DNA from: Thermomucor indicae-seudaticae
Taxonomy: Eukaryota; Mucoromycota; Mucoromycetes; Mucorales; Lichtheimiaceae
Length of the DNA: 30,166 nt
Direction of reading: 5' to 3'
Assembly (NCBI GenBank): GCA_000787465.1
Contig: JSYX01000426.1
Span: forward strand, 1 to 30,166
In this document: positions 21,283 through 30,166 of the stretch, one piece after another
How the letters are laid out: every line of letters starts with the position of its first letter
Position numbering within the stretch: the stretch's first letter is position 1
Program-made: the position numbers and the translations under genes
Notes under the pieces: model-generated
The model's input: the letters and a program-made list of their open reading frames with translations, nothing else
What the model was told of the DNA's origin: nothing
Databases searched by the model: none

Positions 21283-23151
21283 ATGCAAAACCATGGTTTT
21301 GCTCTTTTGCCTCACGATATTCTTTTGGTGATCGATTCTTTCCTATGGCCGGAAGACCGTTACGCCTGCTTATTCGTCTGCCGTCACTGGTACAACACCT
21401 TTTACCGTCTTTTCTATCACACTGTCACTATCAGCAATGTGGAATCATGTGTTCGACTCGCCGAATCTTTGCAAAACGGTGATTCGGAAAGCCTACTGCG
21501 CAATGGCATTAGGCATCTTTGTGTTGACTTGCGAGCGGCGGACGTAAACAAAGCCGCAAAGTTGCCTGGCTTTTGCCCTTTGCTACGATCACTGCAAGTA
21601 ACAGGTCGGCCTGGGAACTCTTTCGAGGATTACGCTTTTGAGCGGTACTTTTTTGCCATCAGTACTCAATCATGGTCCTCTGACATTGGGCTCTGGCAGC
21701 TGCCCGAATCTTTGACCCGGTTATCGCTGTCGATGCCTCAGTTAGCACGAGAAAGCATCTTTCCTGTCCTTCAATTGCTTCCGCGACTCACGTCCTTGAC
21801 GCTAAACTGGCTTAGCGGATATTGGTCGACCCAGGACATGGATTATGTGCACCAGTCTTGCCCAGAGCTCTTGGAAGTTTCGATATCAGCTGATTCTTAT
21901 CTTCCCGCCTTCCGTCCAGAACAAGAACAACAGCAGCAGGAGGAGGAGGTGGTGGCGCTGGATTCCAGCGAACCTGCTACAATCCTGGAAAGCTTATACC
22001 CTGATTTGCACCGTCCAACAAGACCCAAGAAGCTTGAGCGACTGCAGATCATGATATACCACAATTTGTCACTGTACTTTACTGACTGGTTTCTGTATGC
22101 AGCCCGAAGCTACCCCAACCTCGATTCCTTCATGCTGGAGATGCACCCTCAGGATTCTCCCCGAGTGGGCGATCGTCCCGGCGAATTACAGCTGCTGAGC
22201 CTGTTAATAGACTTTCAATTAATTCCAGACATTCGACGTCGAGCTGAAGTACCAGCGTTTGAGAGATTGCTACAGTCGTGCCCGAGGCTGCGCTCGTTCA
22301 CCGTCTTGAACACCCAGCTCGGCGAAAAGTTGTTGCGCGCTCTTTACGAGCAAAGAACTATACAGCATCTTGGCGTTACAAAGGGCATATTTTATCCCAC
22401 GGATGACGACGGGAACTGGCTGTTTAGCCATGCGCTGGTGTCCTTGACGCTCCAGCGGCAGCGTTTCCAAGCACCACCAAGCACTCATATTACTAGTAGT
22501 CTCGACATGATCCGAAAGATCAGCTTGCTTCCGCAACTCCGGCATCTCCATTTGGATGACCCGGACGAACAACAACTGGAACTTGTGCATATCTTGCGGT
22601 TGTGTCCACAACTGGAGACATTAGATTTAGGTGGAATGAAGATACATCCGTCACACAATCTGGCCTTAGAAGACACAGATGCGCGGCTGCATACGGTCCG
22701 AGCAAAGGATACGGTGCTGCCGGAGAGCTTTTTCCAGGTGCGGGCACCTTGTTTAAAGGAGATTGTGTTGAAAGACTGTATGATCACAGGTGAAAGACCA
22801 CCCTGGGCAGAATTGGTGGTGCCGCCGTCCGTATCCATTGTACAGCTGGATAATCTCTCCTTCAGGCGTTATGATCCGGACATAACGATAAACACCGCTC
22901 GTCGATGGTTTACGCTGTTCAACGTGTCGAGAGAGTTTTATGATATTACTGAGAGCAGTAAAAACAAAAATGATACGATCTTGGGGAGGAGACCTCTGGC
23001 GTCCGCGGAAGTAGCGCAAAAGCTGCGAAACTTGGATAATCACAGGGGAGGACTACTAGAAGATTATGGGCTTGTCATTCACGACCCTCTGCTAGAGGGA
23101 TGTATGATTAACGGTATCCGTTTATTGAGAAGCACTACGGGCTTTGGATGA
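21283..23151 (+). CDS. F-box protein with LRR-like C-terminal region
   Basis: A single-exon gene of 622 residues from this ATG. An F-box lies at about residues 9-47: LLPHDILLVIDSFLWPEDR, then LFVCRHWYNTFYRLFYHTV. The rest is rich in spaced leucines (for example LRSLQVTG, LTRLSLSMPQL, LRHLHLDD and LETLDLGGM), as in the irregular leucine-rich repeats of fungal F-box proteins, with a Gln/Glu-rich insert near residue 213. Such proteins join SKP1 in an SCF ubiquitin ligase and hold a substrate; the substrate is unknown. The frame is open back to ATG 21160 (41 residues more). I chose 21283 because it has A at -3 and lies just before the F-box. The gene differs from its neighbours in lacking introns, which is usual for this expanded family in Mucorales. 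Confidence 0.88.
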   Translation: MQNHGFALLPHDILLVIDSFLWPEDRYACLFVCRHWYNTFYRLFYHTVTISNVESCVRLAESLQNGDSESLLRNGIRHLCVDLRAADVNKAAKLPGFCPLLRSLQVTGRPGNSFEDYAFERYFFAISTQSWSSDIGLWQLPESLTRLSLSMPQLARESIFPVLQLLPRLTSLTLNWLSGYWSTQDMDYVHQSCPELLEVSISADSYLPAFRPEQEQQQQEEEVVALDSSEPATILESLYPDLHRPTRPKKLERLQIMIYHNLSLYFTDWFLYAARSYPNLDSFMLEMHPQDSPRVGDRPGELQLLSLLIDFQLIPDIRRRAEVPAFERLLQSCPRLRSFTVLNTQLGEKLLRALYEQRTIQHLGVTKGIFYPTDDDGNWLFSHALVSLTLQRQRFQAPPSTHITSSLDMIRKISLLPQLRHLHLDDPDEQQLELVHILRLCPQLETLDLGGMKIHPSHNLALEDTDARLHTVRAKDTVLPESFFQVRAPCLKEIVLKDCMITGERPPWAELVVPPSVSIVQLDNLSFRRYDPDITINTARRWFTLFNVSREFYDITESSKNKNDTILGRRPLASAEVAQKLRNLDNHRGGLLEDYGLVIHDPLLEGCMINGIRLLRSTTGFG

Positions 23152-23414
23152 TGAGCATGGAAATTACAAAAAGCTATTAGATACCAAGCCAGCACACTTT
23201 GCGTTTACTATTGTATATCTGTCTGAATATTTAATGTTATTCGGCTTAATTACAGTGAGCACGCGGTCAAAGGATCACATTTTTGTGGAAAAGCATTCAA
23301 GGAAAAGGTGTTGGCTGAAACAAAGAAATTGAAGTCCAGCTCAAAAAACCGTCCCTCAAGAGAAAAAAATAAAGAGCGTGCCTTTCATTCTTTTGATTGA
23401 CACTGCAAGCAAAG

Positions 23415-24549
23415 ATGGATCCTCGATTAGCATCACCACGCGGCGGTAGCAGCCGAGGTGGTAGAGAAAGTTCGACTCATCGTTCTCGATCTCACCGCGA
23501 CGGCCGATCATTGTCACCACCGCGCCATCGACGTTCTTCTCCGCCTCCTCCTCCACCACCAGCAGCAGCTCCGTCATCCTCATCGTCGCGTTATAACGAT
23601 CACTATTACCGTGATGATGACAGATATCGTCATCATCGACGTGATTATCGTTACGATAGCTATTATCATGACCGCCCTTCTTCTTACCATCGCTATGAAC
23701 GGCGTTATGACCGGTATCGGTATCCGCCTCCGCCACCACTTCCTCGACCTCGTCCGAAACGCCCTGTGGATCGGTAAGTTTGCTGTAAAGTGAAGCAAGA
23801 AAAGTGTAGGTGGGCTGACGCGTTGTACAAAGTGGTACGGAGAAGGAACGAGAACAATCGACGACCTTGTTTGTGGGCAACCTGCCATACGAGTTTCGTG
23901 AACGCGATGTGGCTTCCATGTTTGAACGTTACGGTCGTCTCAACAAAGTGACGGTCCCGATTGATATGGTGACAAACAAGAACAAAGGGTAATGGCGAAA
24001 AAGTGTCTTGTTGGTAGCGTTTGGCAGCCTCATGTTGTTTTGATTAGGTTCGCTTTTGTCGAGTTTGAAGAACGTCGTGACGCTGAAGACGCGTATGATA
24101 AATTTGACGGATTTAGTGTTGAAGGTCGAAGACTCAAGCTGGATTGGTGAGATGCCAAAAAAGAAGGCTAGGCAGAAAGAGAGAGGAGTTAGGCGCTAAG
24201 ACCCGGTAATGTATAGGGATATTGGTTTGACAAAGAAGGACGAACATCGTATGCGGTCCAGATCTTACAACGATGATGTCCCACCTCCCCCGCCAAGAGA
24301 ACGGTAATTCTTTTGTCGTGTTCTATATAACTCTCGGCATGACTAATGAGACTTGCTTCATTACGTAGCTCGCCGGCACGTATGGATCCTTGTAAGTTGG
24401 CGAAGTGTGCTGCTTTTTATTAGTTATGGAAACTAAGCATTACTCCCCTATTCCCTATAGATGGTCGCCCGCCGCCACCGCCGCCTCCACCGCCACCTGC
24501 TGAATCGCGCGGATACAGACGATCTTCGTTGGATTATTACAGACGATAA
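23415..24549 (+). CDS. SR-like RNA-binding protein with one RRM
   Basis: Six exons: 23415-23773, 23833-23988, 24048-24146, 24217-24303, 24369-24391, 24461-24549; 270 residues. The first 120 residues are an Arg/Ser/Pro/Tyr-rich region with SRSHRDGRS and repeated Tyr-Asp-Arg clusters. One RRM follows (about 130-205) with RNP2 LFVGNLP, helix 1 RERDVASMFERYG and RNP1 KGFAFVEF, the last split by intron 2. The C terminus has RMRSRSY, two poly-Pro stretches and ends RRSSLDYYRR. Proteins like this act in pre-mRNA splicing or mRNA export in the nucleus and are regulated by SR kinases. Exon 5 is a 23-nt microexon. An Arg/Ser-rich domain placed before the RRM is the reverse of the classical SR protein order, so orthology to a named gene is not claimed. 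Confidence 0.9.
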
Positions 24550-24820
24550 TGGCAGAGAGAAAGAGAAAAATAATAATGATGATGAAATGAGATGATCAGC
24601 GATAATGTTAGCGAACGATATATGGATATAGAACAATATGACTGACTGACTCTACGATGATGGAAACTAAAACACTTGCTGATGATGTTGAATGTGGATC
24701 GACAAACCGTGGATTGTGGATGACTTGAGAGAAATAGTATGATGACGTTTATAGATTGACGGATTACGTAAAACAAGGTAAAATTTTCAATGGTACAATA
24801 TTGCACAGCTGTTCTCTTCT
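24550..24820. other. Convergent 3' region between the SR-like and F-BAR/SH3 genes
   Basis: 271 bases between two convergent stop codons, rich in GATGA and A/T. Contains only the two 3' UTRs as far as I can see. Confidence 0.5.
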
Positions 24821-27695
24821 TTAGACGGATTCCATGTAATTGCCTGGTATCAACGCTCTTTGTCGTCGATTGGGGTCAGTATTTTCAGCTTGCCACCATC
24901 CGTCCGGTTGCTTATTTATGACTGCAAAGACGTCGCCAGCTTTGAATGACATTTCCGAGGTAATCTAACAATTTGTTTGCACATAAGCACACATTAAACC
25001 GATACGCCACGTTTTTGCATAGACCCTCACCTTTGCCTCGTAATCCCAGAGAGCCCGAGCTAGGTTGGAAAGACGGTCAGCAGCTTATATCGTGAGACAG
25101 AGCAGAGAGATTGTTTTTTCATTACCGTAATGTAAAATGGGTGTGCCGTCCGAAAGTCTCGATGGATTTGCTTCTTTGCGTTTGTCTTTCTTAGTGCTTT
25201 TAAATATGCGACCCATGGCACCTGCGACAGATGATCGTGATGATGATTGACGTGCATCGTGTTCTGTGGAGCGAACACCAGCGCTGTTGCTTGAACGTGG
25301 CTGGTGGAAATGGGATGATTGATGATTTTGTTCAGCTGTGGAGGAGGATTTGGATTGTTGTGGAGTTGGAGGTACATGCAAACCTGCTGATAACCGATTC
25401 TTTGGAGGAGGATGATATTCACTGGATGGGCGATTATTGCTTTGCCAAGGAGCAGTGTCATTACGCCCTTCAGGTGATGTTGCTGTGGAAGCTGTCGAGG
25501 GAGTAGTCATTTGCAAGTGAGCTCGTACGTTAGCCATTAACTGTTGCTTGGACTGAGGAGGAGAAGGTATGTCGATTTTAAGAGGAGCAGGTGTATTATT
25601 GGACGCAACACCTTGACGTTCAAAGATACGAGCGTTTTGTGACTTTATGGGGATCTGTTGAGGCCGCCGAACGGACGAAATCATCCATGTCTCTTCTCGC
25701 GGCTTTCTGGTCGGTCGTCGAACCACGACCTGTGTGTCGTCGTCGTCACTTTCCTCGTCATTTCCAGGCGTAGGCATGGATGCGACAGCTCGTTGGTGAT
25801 GTGTGGACTGTGCGTCAGCATTATTGTTATACGCAGGATTTGGGATTGGCTTAAAACGTAGACCAGCAGGTGGACTAGAAGGGGACATTGTTGATACAGA
25901 AGGTAACGAGCTATGGTTGGTATTGTTGCTGCCACCAGACGTTCGATCGGAGGCCGCTTCGAGGGTATCATGATTATAAGTGGTGCTTACTCCATCCAGA
26001 ATACTTTCGACTTCTTTGAAGGCGAAGGATATGCTATCCCGTTGCTGACTTTGCGAGTCTGCGTCTTGGACGACTGAATCATCTTCCAGTATCAGCGCAG
26101 TGGTCATGTTTCGAGGTAGACGCTTTGTTTCGTGCTCTCCGTGGTTTATGATGACGCTGTCTGATATTGTCCGAGTGACGCGTGGTTTATTATTGAAAGA
26201 CACAGATGGCAGGAATGGCTCTGGCGAACCTGGCAGCACTGGATCTCCAGGCAACGTGGGCACATCTGGAGGTATAGGTGGTAATGATGCTGTGGGTGGA
26301 GGGGGCTGCACCCCTCGGTTGGGGAACTGACTACCATTCTCAGCGAGAGATAGATCCTCATAAGGCATCAATGCTAGGAATATATGCGTGAATATACACT
26401 GAGAGCATCGGTTAACAAGTATTACTATCCACCTGTTACTGATGTTCCAGTGCCGTATTTGCGAATGAATAAATCAATGTCTTTGTTCACATCCGTGGAG
26501 TCCAATGCGGCACGTATTCTCTCGCAACACTGAAGAAGATAATTAATAACTTGATGCTATATGATCAGCGAAGCCTTCATTTACCTGGTCGTCTACGATA
26601 TTCGCACTAGATATCATGTTTGCAAATCTATACAATCACTCTAGATACTTAATAATCAGCCCGCTTATAGCGTGTTCTTCCATACTTGCGATGATAAGCT
26701 GTTTCGGATAAAACTGATGCGCGCTTCTTCCATGGTTTGAAACATATCACATGTACTTTGCCAGTCGTTGATCCATTTTCTAGTAACATCGTTCAAGACG
26801 TCTACAGCCTTCTTGTATTCATTCTCTAACTGTAATTATCAGCAATTTAATTTTGCTTGGGACAGTCTTGTTTCTGGATCGAGCCTTACCTGCCAATCTG
26901 ACTTGCTTTCTTTGTTCCTCTAATTCATCATTGATCTAATTTCCTGGGTTAGTCTACTTTTACTTGATTATGTCTTGTTCGTCCTCATGACGTGTATGTA
27001 CCTGCGTAAGCTCATCCGCTGACATGTCATTTTTCTTTTGATTCAAATACTTCTCGATTCCCTTCAACTTTGTCCACTGTGCAATCGCATCATCTCGTGC
27101 CTATTAGACTGACGCGTCAGCTACCCCCTTTTCCCTCTATATATCGATGGTTATTTACACGGGCGACGTTCTCGCGGTGGATCTGCTTAAGGTGTCTAGA
27201 GTTTTCAATTTGTTGATATTGTGCCTTGGATTTTTCGGTCTGATCCTTCAAGAAAGCAAGTAGTGGGGCTCCAAGGTGTTGTCTGAGTCGGTTCGACAAG
27301 TCGACATGAGCTCGTCCTGTGGTCTCCATTGCGCTTGGTACATGAGCAATGCATTGTCCGAGGGTTCCTTCCTCGCCCTGTCCGAGCATGACTTGAGACA
27401 ATTTCAAGAGCTGTTCGCCATAGTTTTGTTCAATCTGGGCTCTAACATGGAGGGGTGTGAGTCCCCGTGATACAAAGGCACTACTTGTTGAAACAACAGA
27501 CAGACCTGATGTCATAAAGTTTCTGAATCTCTTGGCAAGTCTGCCAGGCTGTTTCAAGCTTTTCAGCAATCACTTGAACACCTCGATCGTGCTCGTCCTG
27601 AAGAAGTCCTTATATATAAGGGCAAAGCTGCAAAAATATCTCTTTATGCTTCGTATTTATTTTACCCAGAATGAATCGGCAAACCGTAAACCCAT
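24821..27695 (-). CDS. F-BAR and SH3 cytokinesis protein (CDC15/IMP2/HOF1 family)
   Basis: Eleven exons in gene order: 27695-27666, 27597-27506, 27441-27159, 27100-27002, 26935-26903, 26829-26690, 26627-26585, 26529-26433, 26373-25126, 25059-25031, 24964-24821; 745 residues. The F-BAR domain (about 5-270) opens with FADSFW, has RAQIEQNYGEQLLKLSQ, and later WINDWQSTCDMFQTMEEAR, SFANMIS and DIDLFIRKYGTG, a pattern specific to the Cdc15/Imp2/Hof1 group. A Ser/Pro-rich disordered middle (about 275-688) probably carries kinase sites, and an SH3 domain closes the protein (about 690-745: ALWDYEAK, GWW, IPGNYMESV). Members link the plasma membrane to the actomyosin ring and septum machinery. Exon 1 is only 30 nt. 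Intron 6 needs a GC donor (GCAAGT). Introns 2 and 5 use GTCTGT and GTCAGA donors, chosen because they restore family sequence and phase. Confidence 0.9.
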
Positions 27696-27877
27696 CAAGA
27701 TGTATACAAGAAAAAGGAAAAGGAACAAGACTAATTTTAGCAACGCTTTTTTCTTTTATGTCAAGGCTGTGTGCCACAAGTGTGGTGTGCGTTTTACGTA
27801 TCACGACGACAGCCTGGGTTTGGTATTAAAGGGACGGGCAAAGGAGATCCGCATCTTTCGCACGTCAAGAATGAGGT

Positions 27878-28023
27878 TACAGTGCCCGCTCGATGCAGTG
27901 ATCGCTTTTCGATTCCACCAACTTTGTTCGCAGATAAATATCATTATATCTATATAGTGAGCGCTCGTTGCAGTGGTCACTTTCAGGTCCACCGCGTAAT
28001 CACTATATCGAGCGGGCACTGTA
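27878..28023. mobile_element. 142-bp MITE with terminal inverted repeats and TA duplication
   Basis: The element spans 27880-28021. Its ends are perfect 15-bp inverted repeats (CAGTGCCCGCTCGAT at 27880-27894 and its complement at 28007-28021), and similarity continues imperfectly for about ten more bases. TA dinucleotides at 27878-27879 and 28022-28023 look like a target-site duplication, as made by Tc1/mariner-type transposases; the CAGT start also fits that group. It encodes no transposase. Inside, 27956-27993 repeats the left terminal region in direct orientation. Confidence 0.75.
27956..27993. repeat. Internal direct copy of the MITE left end
   Basis: AGTGAGCGCTCGTTGCAGTG and the bases after it, to 27993, match 27881-27919 at roughly four out of five positions with one gap, including the shared CGCTCG, TGCAGTG and TCCACC blocks. 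Confidence 0.65.
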
Positions 28024-28312
28024 TTGCAGGTGAGACGTGCACGATCAGCATCCTGAGGATTGACAATGACAATATCGGCGACGCCTGCTGATCGGCCGTT
28101 GGGATCCAAGTGAAGGAAAGCGCGCTTCAGGGGACACATATGTCCAAAAAGTTCCTGTATTTCTTTGTGAGTATGTATTTTTCTTCTTGGCTGCAGATCC
28201 AATCTTTTACATATAGATCAATCTCTGTTACACGATGATGAAGATTAGGGTGGGTCACAGTTGCTCAACCTGAAATAATGCGGGGTTTACATCTATTGGC
28301 CAAAATTAAAGC

Positions 28313-28360
28313 GGGGGGGGGAAGCTGAAAACTGAACCTGAAGCCCAAGAGCTTCAGGTT
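28313..28360. repeat. G9 run followed by a 10-bp hairpin
   Basis: Nine consecutive G (28313-28321), then AACCTGAAGC (28335-28344), a six-base spacer and its perfect complement GCTTCAGGTT (28351-28360). Flanking CTGAA/TTCAG words extend the symmetry imperfectly. This lies between the RRM fragment and the Myb/SANT-like gene and might be an end of a mobile element or a transcribed hairpin. Confidence 0.6.
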
Positions 28361-28515
28361 TGCTTCAGTTTCATCTTTTCTGTGTCACCGTGTAACCTTC
28401 AGTGTAGTACTGCCTGCCGTTTTGAGTGAGACACAGTTTTAGATTGAGCAATCCAAACAAGTTGAGATCTTTTTGCTTTTCTTCACAAAAGTATCTGTCG
28501 TTTGCGCTATTAAAA

Positions 28516-30031
28516 ATGCACAACAACCAGATGATCAACAACAACAACAGCAGCAGCAACCAATCTGTCACCCCCAGTTCCATCTCTTTTTCTCCAAGTA
28601 CACCGATCAGTCGCGCGATCACCAATATTTCGTCGAATGCGGCGAACATACCAGCCATGACAATGCGCATGTATGACCAGTCTCAGATGCCATTCACTGG
28701 CAATGCGTTCGGCACCCTGGCTGGCCTTCCTCAACAATACCAGGCAGTGCCTGTGTTTCCCCGCCATCCTGCTGAGTATCCACTTTCGGATACTTCGGCC
28801 AGCCAATGCATCCAGCACACGCCGCATTCTCTGCATGGTCATTGCCCTCCACTCAGCAGCCTCCTCTGGGTAATCGCACAACTACTCATGAGGCGGAGGA
28901 GGCTTCTGGATCGGCAGCACCGATCCAGGAAGCCGAAAGCTCCACTGCTACTGGCCAGCGCAATCGCCAACGTGGGTCGGGCCAGCCTACAACCCAGGAC
29001 GGTTCGACCACATATGTACAGTGGAGCAATACCATGGTCAAGCGGTTGCTGGAGTGGATGGGTGAGCATGTGGCTGAGTGGCAGGCAAACAACACAAAAG
29101 CCGCCAGGAAAGCATCCCTTGAAGTCTTCAATGGTCAGATACCACCCGGGTCCATAGTTACAAAGATGAGCAACATAAAGAAAGTATGGCAAGAGGAGGA
29201 AGTTCCAGTGGTGGAGTCAACAGGTTTCGGCACCAAATATGCTAATCCACAAGACCTTCAGGGTAATCTTCTATCCTTTCCACGTTATGTCGCATCTAAT
29301 ACTCTTTTCAGCCTACATCGAGCGTCGTTTTCCGGGATATGAACTTAAGAAGCAGCTTTTCGCGACGATCTCTTGGCGGCTACCGTTCCGATTCGGTTCC
29401 AGAAATGGTCTGCAGTCGTCGTACCGTGCCCAGGATACCGAAGAAGCAGAAGGCGGTTCGCGGTCTCAAGAACCATCGGCCCTGGGTGACGGCGACGCAG
29501 CGGATCCTTTCGACACGATCGTGGATGGTAGCGTCGGGTCACCAGTTGCGGACCAGCAGTCGTTTGATGGTGAGAGTGTAGTGGCGTGTCGACGTCCAGC
29601 TAATAGAGGCACACGGCGCTCTAGGCCAAGATTTGATCCTGAGGACGAGTACGTCCATCGCGATTTGGCGTTATCATATCCTTTATACAGATGTATGCCA
29701 ACATGGCGTTTGTGCTACTAACTTCCTTTCATTTCATAGGCCCGACCTAAGTGAAGATTATATGGTACTAAGAGCTAGAGTCGAGGCTCGTCAAGAGGAA
29801 AGGATGACTGCAGTCCTGCAACTTCAGCTCGAGAACACCAGAGCAATCAACGCGGAGAAAGAGCGTTTGTTTGAATTAGAAAAGAGGTGTCTCGACAGGG
29901 AGATACGGAAGCTGCAGCTCAAAGTTGAGAAAGAAAGACGCAAGAGGATAAAATTGGCAATAGAGCCTTTCCACCTGCGTCACGTCGTGCCAGATGAAGG
30001 CCGGAAAGACAGCAGACGCAGAAGTTTGTAA
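28516..30031 (+). CDS. Myb/SANT-like DNA-binding protein with C-terminal coiled coil
   Basis: Proposed exons: 28516-28746, 28803-29262, 29312-29669, 29740-30031; 446 residues. An Asn/Ser-rich start (MHNNQMINNNNSSSNQS) leads to a low-complexity part. At about 148-250 is a tryptophan-spaced helical domain (WSNTMVKRLLEWMGEH, then MSNIKKVWQ and FPGYELKKQ) that fits the Myb/SANT-like family found in fungal, plant and Harbinger-associated proteins. An acidic/Ser-rich linker follows, and the end (about 360-425) is a strongly charged coiled coil (RARVEARQEERM, then ENTRAINAEKERLFELEKR). It may be a DNA-binding regulator or a transposon-derived protein. Intron 3 has a perfect TACTAAC branch point. Intron 1 has a weak GTGCCT donor; it is needed to move between two good frames, and a frameshift is the alternative. 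Confidence 0.7.
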
Positions 30032-30166
30032 TTTTAGTGCAAGTATCCTGTTTATTATATCTATATCTCATGTTGTCAACTGCTAATGATTGACTTCTCC
30101 AGCGTTATCAACAATAGATAATAAATATGATACTCGTCTACTTAGGAGATGAAGTTGGTCATCGTT
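30032..30166 (+). other. 3' flank of the Myb/SANT-like gene to window end
   Basis: A/T-rich sequence with AATAAA at 30120-30125, about 90 bases after the stop, which may be its poly(A) signal. Nothing else can be seen before the window ends. Confidence 0.5.

Larger units (their letters stand above)
27801..28202 (-). pseudogene. Aly/REF (Yra1)-type RRM fragment interrupted by a MITE
   Basis: The minus-strand frame reads HKEIQELFGHMCPLKRAF, then HLDPNGRSAGVADIVIVN and a DADRAR helix, like the Aly/REF RRM (IQELF, LKKA, GRSLGTAD, ADALKA). After the mobile element it resumes with LILDVRKMRISFARPF, matching the last RRM strand (LDGRPM plus strand 4), and ends at TGA 27801-27803. The open frame is uninterrupted across the element. 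Upstream, no start codon or first RRM strand with a proper RNP2 is found before an in-frame stop, and no second exon is evident, so I regard it as a 5'-truncated copy. Aly/REF proteins load mRNA export factors. A live gene with undetected upstream exons cannot be excluded. Confidence 0.55.

Noticed and set aside
22270..23043. Minus-strand ORFs of 96-117 codons inside the F-box gene
   Set aside because: Antisense shadows of a long, well-supported single-exon gene.
26890..26919. Alternative exon RNKESKSDWQ in the F-BAR gene using the better GTAAGG donor
   Set aside because: It is in phase, but INDELEEQRKQ (26903-26935) continues the expected heptad pattern into LENEYKKAV and matches the family better, despite the GTCAGA donor.
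29339..29581. 80-codon basic ORF overlapping exon 3 of the Myb/SANT-like gene
   Set aside because: The other frame joins to both neighbouring exons in phase and continues the domain.
1..30166. CRISPR arrays, rRNA genes, prokaryotic operon signals
   Set aside because: No regularly spaced repeats or rRNA-like sequence; gene structure is clearly eukaryotic.

Overview
The window is nuclear DNA of a filamentous fungus, most likely an early-diverging one of the Mucoromycota/Mucorales type. The evidence is a dense set of genes carrying many short introns (mostly 51-75 nt, GT-AG, occasionally TACTAAC-like branch points), a full-length RPN13 with its C-terminal DEUBAD domain (missing in budding yeast), and typical fungal families: LSB1/PIN3, RGD1, a CDC15/IMP2/HOF1-type F-BAR protein, RPC31 and tandem P450s. 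The species call is an inference. All exon models were assembled by hand from splice signals, reading phase and protein family patterns.

Layout. 1-1.85 kb: no gene recognised. 1.85-7.27 kb: two head-to-tail cytochrome P450 paralogues (522 and 535 aa), nine exons each with matching intron positions, separated by 1.26 kb that holds interrupted coding-like sequence. 7.4-8.7 kb (-): three-KH RNA-binding protein. 9.2-11.4 kb (-): multi-LIM protein. 12.4-13.3 kb (-): RNA polymerase III subunit RPC31/RPC7. 13.9-15.0 kb (+): SH3 protein of the LSB1/PIN3 family. 15.4-15.8 kb: a probable decayed VTC-domain fragment. 16.3 kb: a possible small membrane protein. 16.6-18.2 kb (+): RPN13/ADRM1. 18.3-20.6 kb (-): F-BAR/RhoGAP protein RGD1. 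21.3-23.2 kb (+): single-exon F-box/LRR-like protein. 23.4-24.5 kb (+): SR-like RRM protein. 24.8-27.7 kb (-): F-BAR plus SH3 protein. 27.8-28.2 kb (-): an Aly/REF-type RRM fragment carrying a 142-bp TA-flanked miniature inverted-repeat element. 28.5-30.0 kb (+): Myb/SANT-like protein with a C-terminal coiled coil.

The genes are not one pathway. Four of them (multi-LIM, LSB1/PIN3-like, RGD1, CDC15/IMP2-like) belong to families acting in actin patches, Rho signalling or cytokinesis; two (RPC31, RPN13) are core subunits of large machines; three or four bind RNA or DNA.

The strongest unusual observation is the miniature transposon inside the Aly/REF-like RRM. Element plus duplicated TA is 144 nt, so the reading frame stays open through the insertion, and removing it restores a continuous RRM. 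Two introns are best explained as GC-AG introns, and two others are stop-free and a multiple of three long.
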